Shown: positions 1 through 8,040, numbered from the stretch's first letter. The stretch is 40,698 bases of DNA from Microgenomates group bacterium RBG_16_45_19 (GCA_001803415.1 MHDC01000028.1:37582-78279), one strand, 5' to 3'. The notes: generated by a model not told the origin, from the letters alone. Numbers and translations: made by a program.

Positions 1-52
1 GCAAAATGTGATAATAAACGGCAGCCTGCGACCGCCGCTGAAGAATTTTTAA
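1..52 (+). CDS. C-terminal end of an upstream gene, probably a pseudopilin (partial)
   Basis: Reading frame 2 is open from the left edge and stops with TAA at 50-52, four bases before the next gene. The last residues, roughly VIINGSLRPPLKNF, have the same shape as the end of the following pseudopilin (FRVITSLRNIE), which suggests a paralogous minor pilin. Another frame is open to 81 but would overlap the next gene by 26 nt, so I prefer this one. Only 16 codons are visible, so the assignment is tentative. Confidence 0.4.
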   Translation, partial: QNVIINGSLRPPLKNF

Positions 53-55
53 TTT

Positions 56-640
56 ATGAAATTAAGATTACTAATCAATGACCGGCAAAATGGCTACACT
101 TTAATTGAGTTAATGGTGGTGGTGATCTTGATGGGAATTTTGATGATCGGGGTAGTGGGTTTGTTTTTAACCTTGCTTCGGGGTCAAAGTAAGACCAACG
201 CTTTGGCAAAAGTCAAACAAGAGGGTGATTTTTCGACAGTAGCGATTGAGCGGCAATTGAGGGATGGAATTGATGTTGTCCGTATTGATATTGGGGTTGA
301 AGTCCCCTGCAATGAAAATGAATTAGGGGAACCACTAATCATTTATCGAAGAACAGAAAATAATAAATTTCAGGCATCGAAGCTGTATTTGGATAGTGGA
401 ACTTCTACATTACAGTTGGGCACTTGTCTAGAATCAGAGACGAAGCAATATTGTAGTTTAGGTGAGGTCACTAGGGCGTTGACAGGGACTGAAGTCCAAG
501 TGGATCCCTTTAAGGTCAGGTGCAAGCAGGGGGGGCCGTTTGATCCGGATTTGGTAGAAGTGAGTTATACGATCACGGAGCCGGCTTCGGGATTAAGCGT
601 CCCGTTTAGAGTGATCACCTCTCTGCGTAACATCGAATAA
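56..640 (+). CDS. Type IV pilin-like prepilin (minor pseudopilin)
   Basis: This 194-residue protein has a class III signal peptide: a short basic leader ending in Gly13, then YTLIELMVVVILMGI. The prepilin peptidase should cut after Gly13, leaving Tyr+1 and the conserved Glu+5, and the hydrophobic helix at about 14-36 packs the subunit into a type IV pilus or pseudopilus. The C-terminal domain is a non-conserved globular part with several cysteines (about 85, 123, 132, 155). It starts four bases after the preceding gene's stop and has no clear Shine-Dalgarno. The genes that follow (PilX-like, PilM, PilN, PilO) support a role in pilus assembly. Whether it is a minor pilin (PilW/PilV-like) or a structural one cannot be told from sequence; its single copy and neighbours favour minor. 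Confidence 0.85.
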   Translation: MKLRLLINDRQNGYTLIELMVVVILMGILMIGVVGLFLTLLRGQSKTNALAKVKQEGDFSTVAIERQLRDGIDVVRIDIGVEVPCNENELGEPLIIYRRTENNKFQASKLYLDSGTSTLQLGTCLESETKQYCSLGEVTRALTGTEVQVDPFKVRCKQGGPFDPDLVEVSYTITEPASGLSVPFRVITSLRNIE

Positions 641-656
641 GGCAATGAGCTGGTGG

Positions 657-686
657 TTGACTCGATGATTTAAAAATGACTAGAAT
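657..686 (+). promoter_or_regulatory. Candidate promoter of the PilX-like gene
   Basis: TTGACT (657-662) and TAGAAT (681-686) are separated by 18 bp. The -10 box ends 6 nt before the ATG at 693, so transcription would begin at or next to the start codon. GGAG at 687-690 is too close to the ATG to be a well-placed Shine-Dalgarno. Confidence 0.45.
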
Positions 687-692
687 GGAGCT

Positions 693-1457
693 ATGAGGTT
701 AAACCGAGGGCGTGAGCGAGGACAAGTGGGGATGACGGTGTTGCTGATTATGGTGGTGATGGTAACGATTGCGGTGGCGGTGGCCAGTCGAAGTGTAACT
801 AATCTCAATTTAACCAGATTAGAACAGGAATCAACCCGGTCGTTGGATCTGGCTGAGTCCGGGATAGACGAAATATTGAATTTGATAAGCCAGGACGCAA
901 CGAAAATCGGTAGTAATTTCCGGGCAAGAATTCAAGAAAAAGATGTTTTTGTGTCGACAAGCCGTTTGACGAGTATAGATTCGTTACCAGTTGATGAAGG
1001 GCATACTATCGAGATAGCGTTAGCTCCAGCGACAACTACTATGCGAATTCAATGGGGGGACGGTTCTGAATGTACGGACCCAGACAACGTTGCAGCCATT
1101 GAGGTTACTTTTATAAAAGAAGATAGCGCGAATTATTATGCTAAACGCCAAGCCTTTGATCGATGTGATCGGGCTAATGGTCTGGAGATTGATAATGACT
1201 ATGATGTTACGATAACAGATGTAAACAAGGATGGGTCATCTGATCTAGGAGAATATCAAGTCGCTAGAATTAAAGTCCTTTATGCGACTACTAATTTGAC
1301 GGTGACCGGTACGGGTTTGCCGGATCAAGGGATTAAGGCGACGGCGACGGCATCGGATTCTGAGGAAACGACCACCACTGTCGCCAAGTATCAATACCGC
1401 GGATCGTTGCCGTCCATTTTTGATTATGTCGTGTTTTCGGGGACAACGATCCAATAA
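693..1457 (+). CDS. PilX-like pilus assembly protein
   Basis: This 254-residue protein has one N-terminal hydrophobic helix (about residues 12-31, GMTVLLIMVVMVTIAVAVA) preceded by RERGQ, followed by a long amphipathic stretch ending in LDLAESGIDEILNLI. That resembles the 'AEAG' block at the start of PilX/PilX-N minor pilins. It lacks a canonical GFxxxE prepilin site, as PilX-type proteins in distant lineages often do. The rest is a predicted extracytoplasmic domain rich in Thr, Asp and Ser with no motif I recognise. It lies 52 bp after the pseudopilin and 27 bp before pilM, and probably contributes to pilus assembly or display. Confidence 0.65.
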   Translation: MRLNRGRERGQVGMTVLLIMVVMVTIAVAVASRSVTNLNLTRLEQESTRSLDLAESGIDEILNLISQDATKIGSNFRARIQEKDVFVSTSRLTSIDSLPVDEGHTIEIALAPATTTMRIQWGDGSECTDPDNVAAIEVTFIKEDSANYYAKRQAFDRCDRANGLEIDNDYDVTITDVNKDGSSDLGEYQVARIKVLYATTNLTVTGTGLPDQGIKATATASDSEETTTTVAKYQYRGSLPSIFDYVVFSGTTIQ

Positions 1458-1484
1458 GAAGGAGCTTTAACTTTACCTGCCCAT

Positions 1485-2510
1485 ATGAGCGACACGATTG
1501 GTATTGATATCGGTTCCTACGCGATTAAAGTGGCGGTGGCCCAGAGTAAAGGGGCAGGAATCGAATTGACTAAGTTGGCCAGTGATTATAATCCGATCGG
1601 CATGGTTTTGTCCAATGATAAAACCACCGGCCAAAAACTGGCCGAGACCTTAAAGAAACTGGCCAGTGAGCAGAAATTGTCGGGCCAACGGGTATTTTTG
1701 TCTTTGCCGGAATCATTAGCTTACACGGCGGTGGTGTCGATGCCCTTCCTCTCCGATGCCGAGCTGGCTTCGTCGATTAACTGGGAAGCCGAGCAGCACA
1801 TCCCGGTACCGTTGACGGATATTAATTTGGAGTATTCGGTCTTATATAAACCACCCAAAAGCAATACCGGGGAGAAAATGCGGGTGTTGTTGGTCGGAGC
1901 CCGGAAAGAAGTGGTGACCCAACTGGTGGATTTATTTTCTCAAGTGGGGATGGAAGTGATCGGCTTGGAAACCGGGCTATTATCACTGCAACGGGCTTTA
2001 AGCTCCAGTTTAAGCCAAAACGATGCGGTCATGGTTTGCCACCTGGGTGCCTTGTCCACTGATGTGCTGGTGACTTTTCAAGGTGAACTGATGCTGGCCT
2101 ATACCACTCGGGTGGGTGGGTTGGCCTTAACTCGCGGCCTGGAACGAGGGTTAGAATTACAACCACGGCAAGCAGAAGAGTATAAAAGAGCCTACGGTTT
2201 AGATGCCCAGCAATTGGATGGCCGGGTGCGGCAGGTATTATTGCCGGTGGTGAACGTGTTGGTGAGCGAGCTAAGAAAAGCGATACAGTTTTACCAAGCG
2301 ACCCATACGGCCAATCCCATCCGGTTAATCATGCTGACCGGCGGCAGTGCTTATTTACCCGGTTTACCCACGTTTTTAGCCGAAACTTTCGGGACGGAAG
2401 TGGTAGTGGCCAATCCGATGGATGGCAAATTGATCGGGTCACGGGCTAAGGAACCGGTGGATATGGCGGCTTACGCGGTAGCTGTCGGCCTGGCCGCCCA
2501 AAAGGGATAG
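1485..2510 (+). CDS. pilM: Type IV pilus assembly protein PilM (actin-like ATPase)
   Basis: PilM is a cytoplasmic actin/FtsA-fold nucleotide-binding protein that binds the N-terminal tail of PilN and links the inner-membrane alignment complex to the pilus motor. The 341-residue length is typical. The phosphate-1 loop is seen at the N-terminus (GIDIGSYAIKVAV), a second nucleotide loop in the middle (HLGALSTDVLV) and an adenosine-type motif near the end (IMLTGGSAYLPGL). ATG at 1485 is the only sensible start. An AAGGAG at 1459-1464 lies 20 nt upstream, too far for normal use, and no in-frame start sits closer to it. The stop is followed after 2 nt by pilN, so the two are co-transcribed. Confidence 0.92.
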   Translation: MSDTIGIDIGSYAIKVAVAQSKGAGIELTKLASDYNPIGMVLSNDKTTGQKLAETLKKLASEQKLSGQRVFLSLPESLAYTAVVSMPFLSDAELASSINWEAEQHIPVPLTDINLEYSVLYKPPKSNTGEKMRVLLVGARKEVVTQLVDLFSQVGMEVIGLETGLLSLQRALSSSLSQNDAVMVCHLGALSTDVLVTFQGELMLAYTTRVGGLALTRGLERGLELQPRQAEEYKRAYGLDAQQLDGRVRQVLLPVVNVLVSELRKAIQFYQATHTANPIRLIMLTGGSAYLPGLPTFLAETFGTEVVVANPMDGKLIGSRAKEPVDMAAYAVAVGLAAQKG

Positions 2511-2512
2511 TT

Positions 2513-3049
2513 ATGGCCATAAACCTAGTGAGCGGCCGGAAACAAGAACTCAGGGAAAGGCAGCTGGTCTACCTTAGGGTTCAATTTATTTCCATGACAA
2601 TTCTGGTGGTCTTTTTGGGGGCGGTATTGGGACTCTATGGTTTAAAGGTGTATGTGGCTCACAACCTGGAGCAAATTAACCAAGATATCGTAGCCGAAGA
2701 AACGGCTATTGCCAAACTCCGGGCGGTGGAAGTGAAATACCGGTTATTGTTGAACAAATTAACCTTGATTGACGGCTTTTTGGCTGAGAATGATACCATC
2801 TTAAGTTGGCTACAAGAGGTCTATAACTCGGTGCCGGCAGAAATCAAACTAACCGGGGTGACTCTGGATAATCTGGATCGGCAATTAAACTTGAAAGTCG
2901 AAGCCACCAGTATGACAGCGGTGATTGCCTTTTTGGATTTAGTTGAGACTACGATTAAACAAAGCCAGCTGTATCAGAATATTGCCGTGGACAGCGTGAC
3001 CCGAAATGATGACGGCAGTTACGGGTTGGGAGTGAATTACACGCAGTGA
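2513..3049 (+). CDS. pilN: Type IV pilus assembly protein PilN
   Basis: PilN is a bitopic inner-membrane protein that pairs with PilO and is recruited by PilM through its N-terminal peptide. Here that peptide is MAINLVSGRK, matching the family's INL(L/V)P-like tail. A single transmembrane helix follows (about residues 26-47), then a coiled coil rich in Glu, Lys and Leu (about 52-90) and a small ferredoxin-like domain (about 105-178). The 178-residue length fits the family. It starts 2 nt after pilM and precedes pilO by 12 nt. Confidence 0.88.
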   Translation: MAINLVSGRKQELRERQLVYLRVQFISMTILVVFLGAVLGLYGLKVYVAHNLEQINQDIVAEETAIAKLRAVEVKYRLLLNKLTLIDGFLAENDTILSWLQEVYNSVPAEIKLTGVTLDNLDRQLNLKVEATSMTAVIAFLDLVETTIKQSQLYQNIAVDSVTRNDDGSYGLGVNYTQ

Positions 3050-3061
3050 TCAAGGATCAAT

Positions 3062-3823
3062 ATGGATTATAAAGGTAACAAAACGGCAATCTGGGCCCAA
3101 GCCCAAAGGGACCGGCGTTTTTGGCTGATGCCCTTGGCGGTGGCGGTGGCGGTAATCAGTTTGACGGGCTTGGTGGTGATTCCCATACTCCAGGGAATTA
3201 GGGAAGATTTGGCCGCAGTCGAAAAAGAAAAGGCCGAATTAACCAAACTGGTAGCCAAACGGACGGTTCTAACTACCTTGAACGAGGCCGTCATTACGGA
3301 GCAGCTTAAAACGGTTAACCGGGTTTTACCCAGCCGTAAGCCGGTTTTACCGCTAATCAACACCTTAGCCAATTCGGCTTCCGGGGCGGGAGTGTTACTG
3401 AATAGTTACGCCTTTGATCCGGGAGTGGTCGCCAGTGAAGCGGCCGAGGTTAAAGCTGAGGAAAAACCGGGAGAATTAGCGACCATGTCGGTGAAAAGCA
3501 GTATCAGCGGCAGTTATGATGCGGTCTTGTCCTTTTTGTCAGCCTTAGGCCGAGTGGCGCCCTTAATGTATCCGGAAAACGCCGCTTTTGGCGGGGCGTT
3601 AGATCCAGCAGAGCCTTCGAGTGAACCGATGCCGATCCAAGTGATGCTGGCCGCTTATTATGCTTTACCCCTTAAACAGCTGGGGGCGATGAGTGATCCC
3701 CTACCGGAAATGTCCCAAAACCAGCAAACCTTACTAACGAAGATTAACGAGTTTAACGATTATCAAAACCGAGACGCTTTACCGGTGACGCAGGAATTTA
3801 GAGGTAACTTCTTTAGCTTTTAG
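3062..3823 (+). CDS. pilO: Type IV pilus assembly protein PilO
   Basis: PilO heterodimerises with PilN in the inner membrane and connects to the pilus machinery. The protein has 253 residues: a basic cytoplasmic start, one transmembrane helix (about 21-44), a coiled coil (about 48-88) and a globular periplasmic-type domain containing a Glu/Ala-rich insert around residues 120-140. AAGGA about 6 nt upstream is an acceptable Shine-Dalgarno. The last 11 bases overlap the end of the convergent KH-protein gene, and no intrinsic terminator is visible between them. Confidence 0.85.
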   Translation: MDYKGNKTAIWAQAQRDRRFWLMPLAVAVAVISLTGLVVIPILQGIREDLAAVEKEKAELTKLVAKRTVLTTLNEAVITEQLKTVNRVLPSRKPVLPLINTLANSASGAGVLLNSYAFDPGVVASEAAEVKAEEKPGELATMSVKSSISGSYDAVLSFLSALGRVAPLMYPENAAFGGALDPAEPSSEPMPIQVMLAAYYALPLKQLGAMSDPLPEMSQNQQTLLTKINEFNDYQNRDALPVTQEFRGNFFSF

Positions 3824-4181
3824 GTTGGTCTTGAGTCAGGTCAATCGCCCCAGCGATTAGGTCTTCACCTTCCGGTTGGTCCTTCACCGGCGTCTCTTTT
3901 TCCGGGGTTTTAGCGGGGGCGGCAGTGGCTTCCGGAGCACCGGGTTGACCGGCATCGTTGAGTTTGATGCGGACCCGTTTATTTTGACGGATCGCCACTA
4001 CGTGGGCTAAGCTGCGGATGGCTTTAATGACTTTACCGTCTTTACCGATCACCCGACCCATGTCTTCCGGATCGACGGTAAGGGTATAGACTTCGTAACC
4101 ATCTTCTTCGCCGGTGTCAATGACCACGGCCTCGGGGTGAGTGGTGATATTGGTTAAGATGAGGGTAAGGAAATCTTTCAT
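3813..4181 (-). CDS. khpA: KH-domain RNA-binding protein KhpA
   Basis: A small cytoplasmic RNA-binding protein of 122 residues. Residues 1-77 form one KH domain with the diagnostic GxxG loop in VIGKDGKVIKAIR. The KhpA family (YlqC) binds RNA, usually with KhpB, and is normally encoded directly after rpsP, as here. Residues 80-122 are an Ala/Pro/Glu-rich, probably disordered tail, longer than the roughly 75-residue family norm. Its ATG overlaps the rpsP stop (ATGA), so it is the last gene of the recG-rpmF-nusB-acp-rnc-rpsP operon. Its 3' end overlaps pilO on the other strand. Confidence 0.9.
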   Translation of the reverse strand: MKDFLTLILTNITTHPEAVVIDTGEEDGYEVYTLTVDPEDMGRVIGKDGKVIKAIRSLAHVVAIRQNKRVRIKLNDAGQPGAPEATAAPAKTPEKETPVKDQPEGEDLIAGAIDLTQDQPKS

Positions 4182-4450
4182 AGTTTTCCACTCCTTGTTT
4201 TGGTATTTGGTAATGATTTAACGGCTTGGCGATAAAGATTGGCGACGGTGGTAGTGGGTTGTGCCCCTTGTTTAATCCAGTGGTCGTATTTGGCTTGATT
4301 GAGTTTAACTGTAGGCGGATCGGTCAAGGGGGAGTAGGTGCCGAGGAGATCGGTATATTGACCATCACGCTTGGAGCGAGCTTCGGCGACGATGATGCGA
4401 TAGGCCGGTTGGGAGCGCTTACCTAGGCGACTGAGTTTGATTTTAAGCAT
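4178..4450 (-). CDS. rpsP: 30S ribosomal protein S16
   Basis: S16 is a structural protein of the small ribosomal subunit. The start MLKIKLSRLGKRSQPAYRI matches the conserved N-terminus of the family (V-x-I-R-L-x-R-x-G-x-K-x-x-P-x-Y), followed by SKRDGQYTDLLGTYSP. I chose ATG at 4450, giving 90 residues. An upstream in-frame ATG at 4480 would add ten non-conserved residues and overlap rnc. It lies 14 nt downstream of rnc and overlaps khpA by 4 nt. Confidence 0.95.
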   Translation of the reverse strand: MLKIKLSRLGKRSQPAYRIIVAEARSKRDGQYTDLLGTYSPLTDPPTVKLNQAKYDHWIKQGAQPTTTVANLYRQAVKSLPNTKTRSGKL

Positions 4451-4464
4451 AGGACCAGATTGTA

Positions 4465-5133
4465 TCAGGCGGTCGGCCATTTCTCAAGGGCGTGGCGGGC
4501 GGCCGCTTGTTGGGCTAACTGTTTGCTTTTTCCCTGACCGGTAGCTACTTCCCGGCCGTCAATAATGACCGCGACCGTAAATATTTTATCGTGGTCGGGG
4601 CCACTTGTGGCGACAACGGTGTAGGAGGGTGAGGCTGAGCCTTTGGCCTGAACCGTTTCCTGAAGGTGGCTTTTATAATCCTTAAACAATTTCTGGTCGA
4701 TAATCACGTCGATTTTAGGGAAAAGGTGTTGAGACAGAAAATCAACCACAGCAGTGTAGCCTTGATCCAGGTAGAGGGCGCCAATGACGGCTTCGAGAGT
4801 ATTGGCCAAGAGTGAAGGATTGGTGCGGCCACCGGTGACTTCTTCACCTTTAGAAAGCCTGAGTTGTGTGCCTAAGTTAAGATTTAAAGCGACTTCGGCC
4901 AGGGTGCTGGTACGGACCAAAGCCGCTCGGAGGGTGGTTAAGTCCCCTTCTTTTTTTTGAGGAAATTTATCATAGAGGAATTGAGACACACCCAATTCAA
5001 GGACGGCATCACCTAAGAATTCCAAGCGTTCGTTGTGCCGGGTGACCCGGGGGTGTTCGTTAAGGTAGGAGCGATGGGTTAAAGCTTCAGTGAGCAAGGT
5101 AGGCTGTTTAATTAAGAGGGAAAGCGGAGTCAT
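4465..5133 (-). CDS. rnc: Ribonuclease III
   Basis: RNase III cuts double-stranded RNA in rRNA precursors and structured mRNAs. This 222-residue protein has the catalytic signature NERLEFLGDAVLEL (about residues 34-47), carrying the metal-binding Glu and Asp, and a second acidic site in NTLEAVIGALYLD (about 111-123). A C-terminal double-stranded RNA-binding domain covers about 150-220 (DYKSHLQETVQAKG, ending QLAQQAAARHALE). The ATG overlaps the stop of the ACP-like gene by 4 nt. Confidence 0.95.
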   Translation of the reverse strand: MTPLSLLIKQPTLLTEALTHRSYLNEHPRVTRHNERLEFLGDAVLELGVSQFLYDKFPQKKEGDLTTLRAALVRTSTLAEVALNLNLGTQLRLSKGEEVTGGRTNPSLLANTLEAVIGALYLDQGYTAVVDFLSQHLFPKIDVIIDQKLFKDYKSHLQETVQAKGSASPSYTVVATSGPDHDKIFTVAVIIDGREVATGQGKSKQLAQQAAARHALEKWPTA

Positions 5134-5369
5134 AAGAGGGAGTCATCTACCAAGGTTTGCAGGTCGGCCACGGTGGCGGGGTGACCGGGTTCAAAAGCCG
5201 GCAAGGTAATATCCAGTTGTTGCTCCAAGTGATTTTTAATGTGGTTGAGATCTTCAGGAGAAGCATTGAGATCCAGGTGAAAGTCGGTCGCTAATTGAAT
5301 TTCCTGAGGTTCGATACCCAAAACTTGGCTGACGGTGGTACTGATGGCGGGATTAAGCGGTTGGTCCAT
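5130..5369 (-). CDS. Acyl carrier protein-like, phosphopantetheine serine apparently missing
   Basis: A 79-residue protein when started at the ATG at 5369 (MDQPLNPAIS); a longer frame to 5462 would sit wholly inside nusB and is unlikely. The pattern VSQVLGI near the start, the helix ending HLEQQLDITLP and the terminal VADLQTLVDDSL resemble acyl carrier protein helices 1-4. Genes for ACP often lie next to rnc. However, gap-free alignment to E. coli AcpP, anchored both at the LG(I/V) block and at the LEEEF block, puts Pro38 where the phosphopantetheine serine should be and SPE in place of DSL. Ser37 is next to the site, so a one-residue shift cannot be excluded. It overlaps nusB by 17 nt and rnc by 4 nt. 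The fold assignment is reasonable; a carrier function is doubtful. Confidence 0.65.
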   Translation of the reverse strand: MDQPLNPAISTTVSQVLGIEPQEIQLATDFHLDLNASPEDLNHIKNHLEQQLDITLPAFEPGHPATVADLQTLVDDSLL

Positions 5370-5715
5370 AGAGTCGGTCGACAATGGTGCCGAGGACGCC
5401 ATTGACGAATTTGGCTGAGTTTTCACTCCCATATTCTTTCGCAATTTCGACGGCTTCGTCAATAATGACTTTATGAGGAGCGGTTTTGGTGATTAATTCC
5501 CAAACAGCTACCCGGAGGACAGCCAAGTCGATTTTGTTGATTTGGTGAATCGGCCATTCCGGAGCGGCGGCGGTAATATAAGCGTCGATTTGGGGTAGGT
5601 CTTTAAGAATGGGTTGGATTTCTTGGGGAAGATGGGGATTGGCAAAGGAAGCGGAGAAAAGGTGTTTGACAAGTTTAACGCGATCAAGATGGCGAGGGTC
5701 GCCTTTAGATTTCAT
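5353..5715 (-). CDS. nusB: Transcription antitermination factor NusB
   Basis: NusB binds boxA RNA with S10 (NusE) in rRNA antitermination complexes. The 120-residue protein is all-helical, with the family signatures RVKLVKHLFSASF, NKIDLAVLRVAVWEL (the IDRAILRLALYEL block) and KVIIDEAVEIAKEYGSENSAKFVNGVLG near the C-terminus (read in pieces). ATG at 5715 overlaps the rpmF stop as ATGA; the longer frame from 5736 adds seven unrelated residues inside rpmF. Confidence 0.93.
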   Translation of the reverse strand: MKSKGDPRHLDRVKLVKHLFSASFANPHLPQEIQPILKDLPQIDAYITAAAPEWPIHQINKIDLAVLRVAVWELITKTAPHKVIIDEAVEIAKEYGSENSAKFVNGVLGTIVDRLYGPTA

Positions 5716-5864
5716 ACTTGACCGCAATGGGGACACGCAAAATGAGGTAGTTTAGGTTTGGAGCAGGCCCGGCAAACGATTAACTGGTTAAGTTTCAATT
5801 TAAATGCAGCCCGGCGTCGACCGCGGCGGTAGGTGGAAATTTTATGTTTTGGTACAGCTCCCAT
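5712..5864 (-). CDS. rpmF: 50S ribosomal protein L32
   Basis: A 50-residue basic ribosomal protein starting MGAVPKHKIS, close to the family's MAVPKxKxS. It keeps two CxxC pairs (CRAC and CPHC), so this is the zinc-binding form. The frame extends upstream to 5903 inside recG, but only the ATG at 5864 fits the family. It begins 13 nt after the recG stop and its TGA overlaps the nusB ATG. Confidence 0.93.
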   Translation of the reverse strand: MGAVPKHKISTYRRGRRRAAFKLKLNQLIVCRACSKPKLPHFACPHCGQV

Positions 5865-5877
5865 AACAGGGGGTATT

Positions 5878-7905
5878 CTATATAGCTCCGTTAAGCTTTT
5901 CAAGTTGAGAATGAAAATGGGTGGTTAAGTAAGGGTGGGACAGGAGTTGGTCGGGAGCCGCCACCGCGGCTTGGTGAGCGGCTTGGATGAGTTCAAGATC
6001 TTGGAAACTGGCCAGCCGAAAGGCAATGTGGCCGGATTGACGGGTGCCGTAGAGATCGCCTTGACCCCGAAGTTTAAGGTCGAGGGTGGCCAAACGATTG
6101 CCGTCAGCGACCGTGGTTAAATAGGTTAAGCGTTGGTTGGCCTTGGCGGTAGTGGTAAAGAGCAGGCAATAACCGGGTTTGGTCCCCCGACCGACCCGAC
6201 CCCGCAACTGGTGCAGCTGAGCTAGGCCAAACCGCTCCGCGGCTTCAATCACCATAATGGTGGCGTTAGGGATGTCGATACCGACCTCGATAACTGGAGT
6301 ACTGACTAAGAGGTCGAGTTGGTGGTGGCGGAAAGCGGTCAGGACAGCGGCTTTAGCCGGAGCTTTTAAGCGGCTGTGGAGTAGACCGACCCGGTAATCC
6401 TTAAAGACAGTGCGCCGGAGTTGGTCGAAGGTGGTTTCGGCTGCTTTGACTTGGTCCAGCTGAGGTTGGGGGGAATCGGCGATCAAGGGACAAACGAAAA
6501 AAACTTGATCCTGGTGACGGTCGATCTGTTGCTTAATCCAGGTGTAAGCGGCTGGGCGCTTAGCTTCGGGAACCAACCAGGTTTTAACCGGGGTTTGTTG
6601 ATGAGGCAGGGGTTTAAGGTAAGAAATGGCCAGTTCGGCATAGATGGTGAGAGCCAGGGTACGGGGAATGGGGGTAGCAGTCAGGGAGAGGACGTTGGGC
6701 AAGGTTGGTTGTTTGAGTAAGGCCGTTCGTTGGTGGACCCCGAAACGGTGTTGCTCGTCAATCACAACTAGGCCCAGGTTTGGGGGTAAGGGCCGGAATA
6801 AAAGCGCATGAGTGCCGATGATGAAGTGGGACTGCGGGTGACTGAGGGTTAGAGCTTGGGTTTGGAGGGAAGGTTTAAGACTTAAAGGGGTTAACAATTG
6901 CTTGATGGTGGCGTAGTGTTGACGGGCGAGAATATCGGTGGGGGCCATCAAGACCGAAGCCAAACCGTTGAGATGAGTCAAATACATGGCGATGGCGGCC
7001 ACGACGGTCTTACCGGAGCCAACTTCACCCTGGAGTAAGCGGTTCATAGCGGTGGCTTGGCTGAGGTCGGTTAAGATCGCTTGAAGCGCTGATTGTTGAC
7101 TCAAAGATAAAGTAAAGGGTAATTGCCGGATAAGGGCTTTGGTTTTTTGGGGGAAAGGCTTGAAGCGGTAACTCAGGTGTTTGGATAGCCAGGTGCGGCG
7201 GCGTTTTTGGGCCAGGAGTTGGAAAGCCAAGAGCTCGTCAAACTTGAGGCGACGAGAAGCGGCGATGAATTGGTCCTGGTTATCGGGAAAATGGATGGCT
7301 CGGAGGGCTTGGTCATAAGCGATAAGTGACTGAGGGGTGAGGATATCAGGAGGCAACCAATCCGGCAGCGGCGGCAGCCGATCGAGGAGCGCAGCCAGAC
7401 GGGACCGGAGCCACTTGCTGGAGAAGGCCTTGGTTTCGTGATAAATAGGTACCAGGCGACCAGTATGAATCCGGGGGTGACGGGTGAATTCATACTCTGG
7501 GGAAACTAGGTTTAATTGACCGTGGTAGCGAGTGACCGTGCCAGAGAGGCAAATTTGAGGCTGGCGTCGTAACTGGGTGATTAAAAAAGGTTGATTGAAC
7601 CAGGTAACGCTAAGTGAGCCTGTAACATCAGAAAAACGACATTTTTGGAGGGTGCGACCGGTTTTAGTCCGAAGAAGTAGGAGCTGGTCGCAGGAACCGC
7701 AGACGGTCGCTTGGTCCCCTTCCCGAAGCGAGACCACTTGAGTGAGGTGGCTTAAGTCATCATGACGAAAAGGGTAATAGTGAAGCAGATCAAAGACAGT
7801 GGTAATTTCCAGGTTTTTGAGTTTAGCGGCCGACTGGGGACCGACTCCCGGAAGAATAATCACCGGCGAGAAGAGAAATTGAATCAAAGCTGAGGCGGGG
7901 ATCAT
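5878..7905 (-). CDS. recG: ATP-dependent DNA helicase RecG
   Basis: RecG remodels stalled replication forks and branches Holliday junctions. The 675-residue length is typical. An N-terminal wedge/OB domain (about 15-160; VFDLLHYYPFRHDDL is the family's opening block) precedes the superfamily 2 helicase core: Walker A GEVGSGKTVVAA (about 291-302), DEAH-box equivalent VIDEQHRFGVHQR (about 384-396), motif III LSLTATPIPRTLAL and motif VI QLRGRVGRG (about 592-600). It is the first gene of a minus-strand series leading into rpmF, nusB, ACP-like, rnc, rpsP and khpA. Confidence 0.96.
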   Translation of the reverse strand: MIPASALIQFLFSPVIILPGVGPQSAAKLKNLEITTVFDLLHYYPFRHDDLSHLTQVVSLREGDQATVCGSCDQLLLLRTKTGRTLQKCRFSDVTGSLSVTWFNQPFLITQLRRQPQICLSGTVTRYHGQLNLVSPEYEFTRHPRIHTGRLVPIYHETKAFSSKWLRSRLAALLDRLPPLPDWLPPDILTPQSLIAYDQALRAIHFPDNQDQFIAASRRLKFDELLAFQLLAQKRRRTWLSKHLSYRFKPFPQKTKALIRQLPFTLSLSQQSALQAILTDLSQATAMNRLLQGEVGSGKTVVAAIAMYLTHLNGLASVLMAPTDILARQHYATIKQLLTPLSLKPSLQTQALTLSHPQSHFIIGTHALLFRPLPPNLGLVVIDEQHRFGVHQRTALLKQPTLPNVLSLTATPIPRTLALTIYAELAISYLKPLPHQQTPVKTWLVPEAKRPAAYTWIKQQIDRHQDQVFFVCPLIADSPQPQLDQVKAAETTFDQLRRTVFKDYRVGLLHSRLKAPAKAAVLTAFRHHQLDLLVSTPVIEVGIDIPNATIMVIEAAERFGLAQLHQLRGRVGRGTKPGYCLLFTTTAKANQRLTYLTTVADGNRLATLDLKLRGQGDLYGTRQSGHIAFRLASFQDLELIQAAHQAAVAAPDQLLSHPYLTTHFHSQLEKLNGAI

Positions 7906-7909
7906 GCAG

Positions 7910-8023
7910 TTAGCTTAAGAAGACAAAAATGAGGCTGTAGGCAACGCTGGAAAAGACCAAGCCCAGGCTGGAAATGACGATTAGGGCGATGATCCAACGG
8001 CGCTGTCGTTTAGTGAGTTGCAT
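7910..8023 (-). CDS. Putative 37-residue single-helix membrane protein
   Basis: Between tyrS and recG an ATG at 8023 opens a 37-codon frame ending TAA at 7910-7912. It begins MQLTKRQRRW, a strongly basic segment, and continues with about 25 uncharged, hydrophobic residues (IIALIVISSLGLVFSSVAYS and on to FVFLS). This is the charge and hydrophobicity pattern of a one-pass membrane protein with the N-terminus in the cytoplasm. It fills the gap between two co-directional genes, with 4 nt to the recG start and 17 nt from the tyrS stop. There is no clear Shine-Dalgarno. I do not recognise a family; conservation in related genomes would decide whether it is real. Confidence 0.55.
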   Translation of the reverse strand: MQLTKRQRRWIIALIVISSLGLVFSSVAYSLIFVFLS

Positions 8024-8040
8024 AGATTAATGAACAATGA

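Noticed and set aside
4451-4480. Longer start for ribosomal protein S16
   Set aside because: The extra ten residues are not part of the family and overlap rnc; MLKIKLSRLG at 4450 matches the conserved N-terminus.
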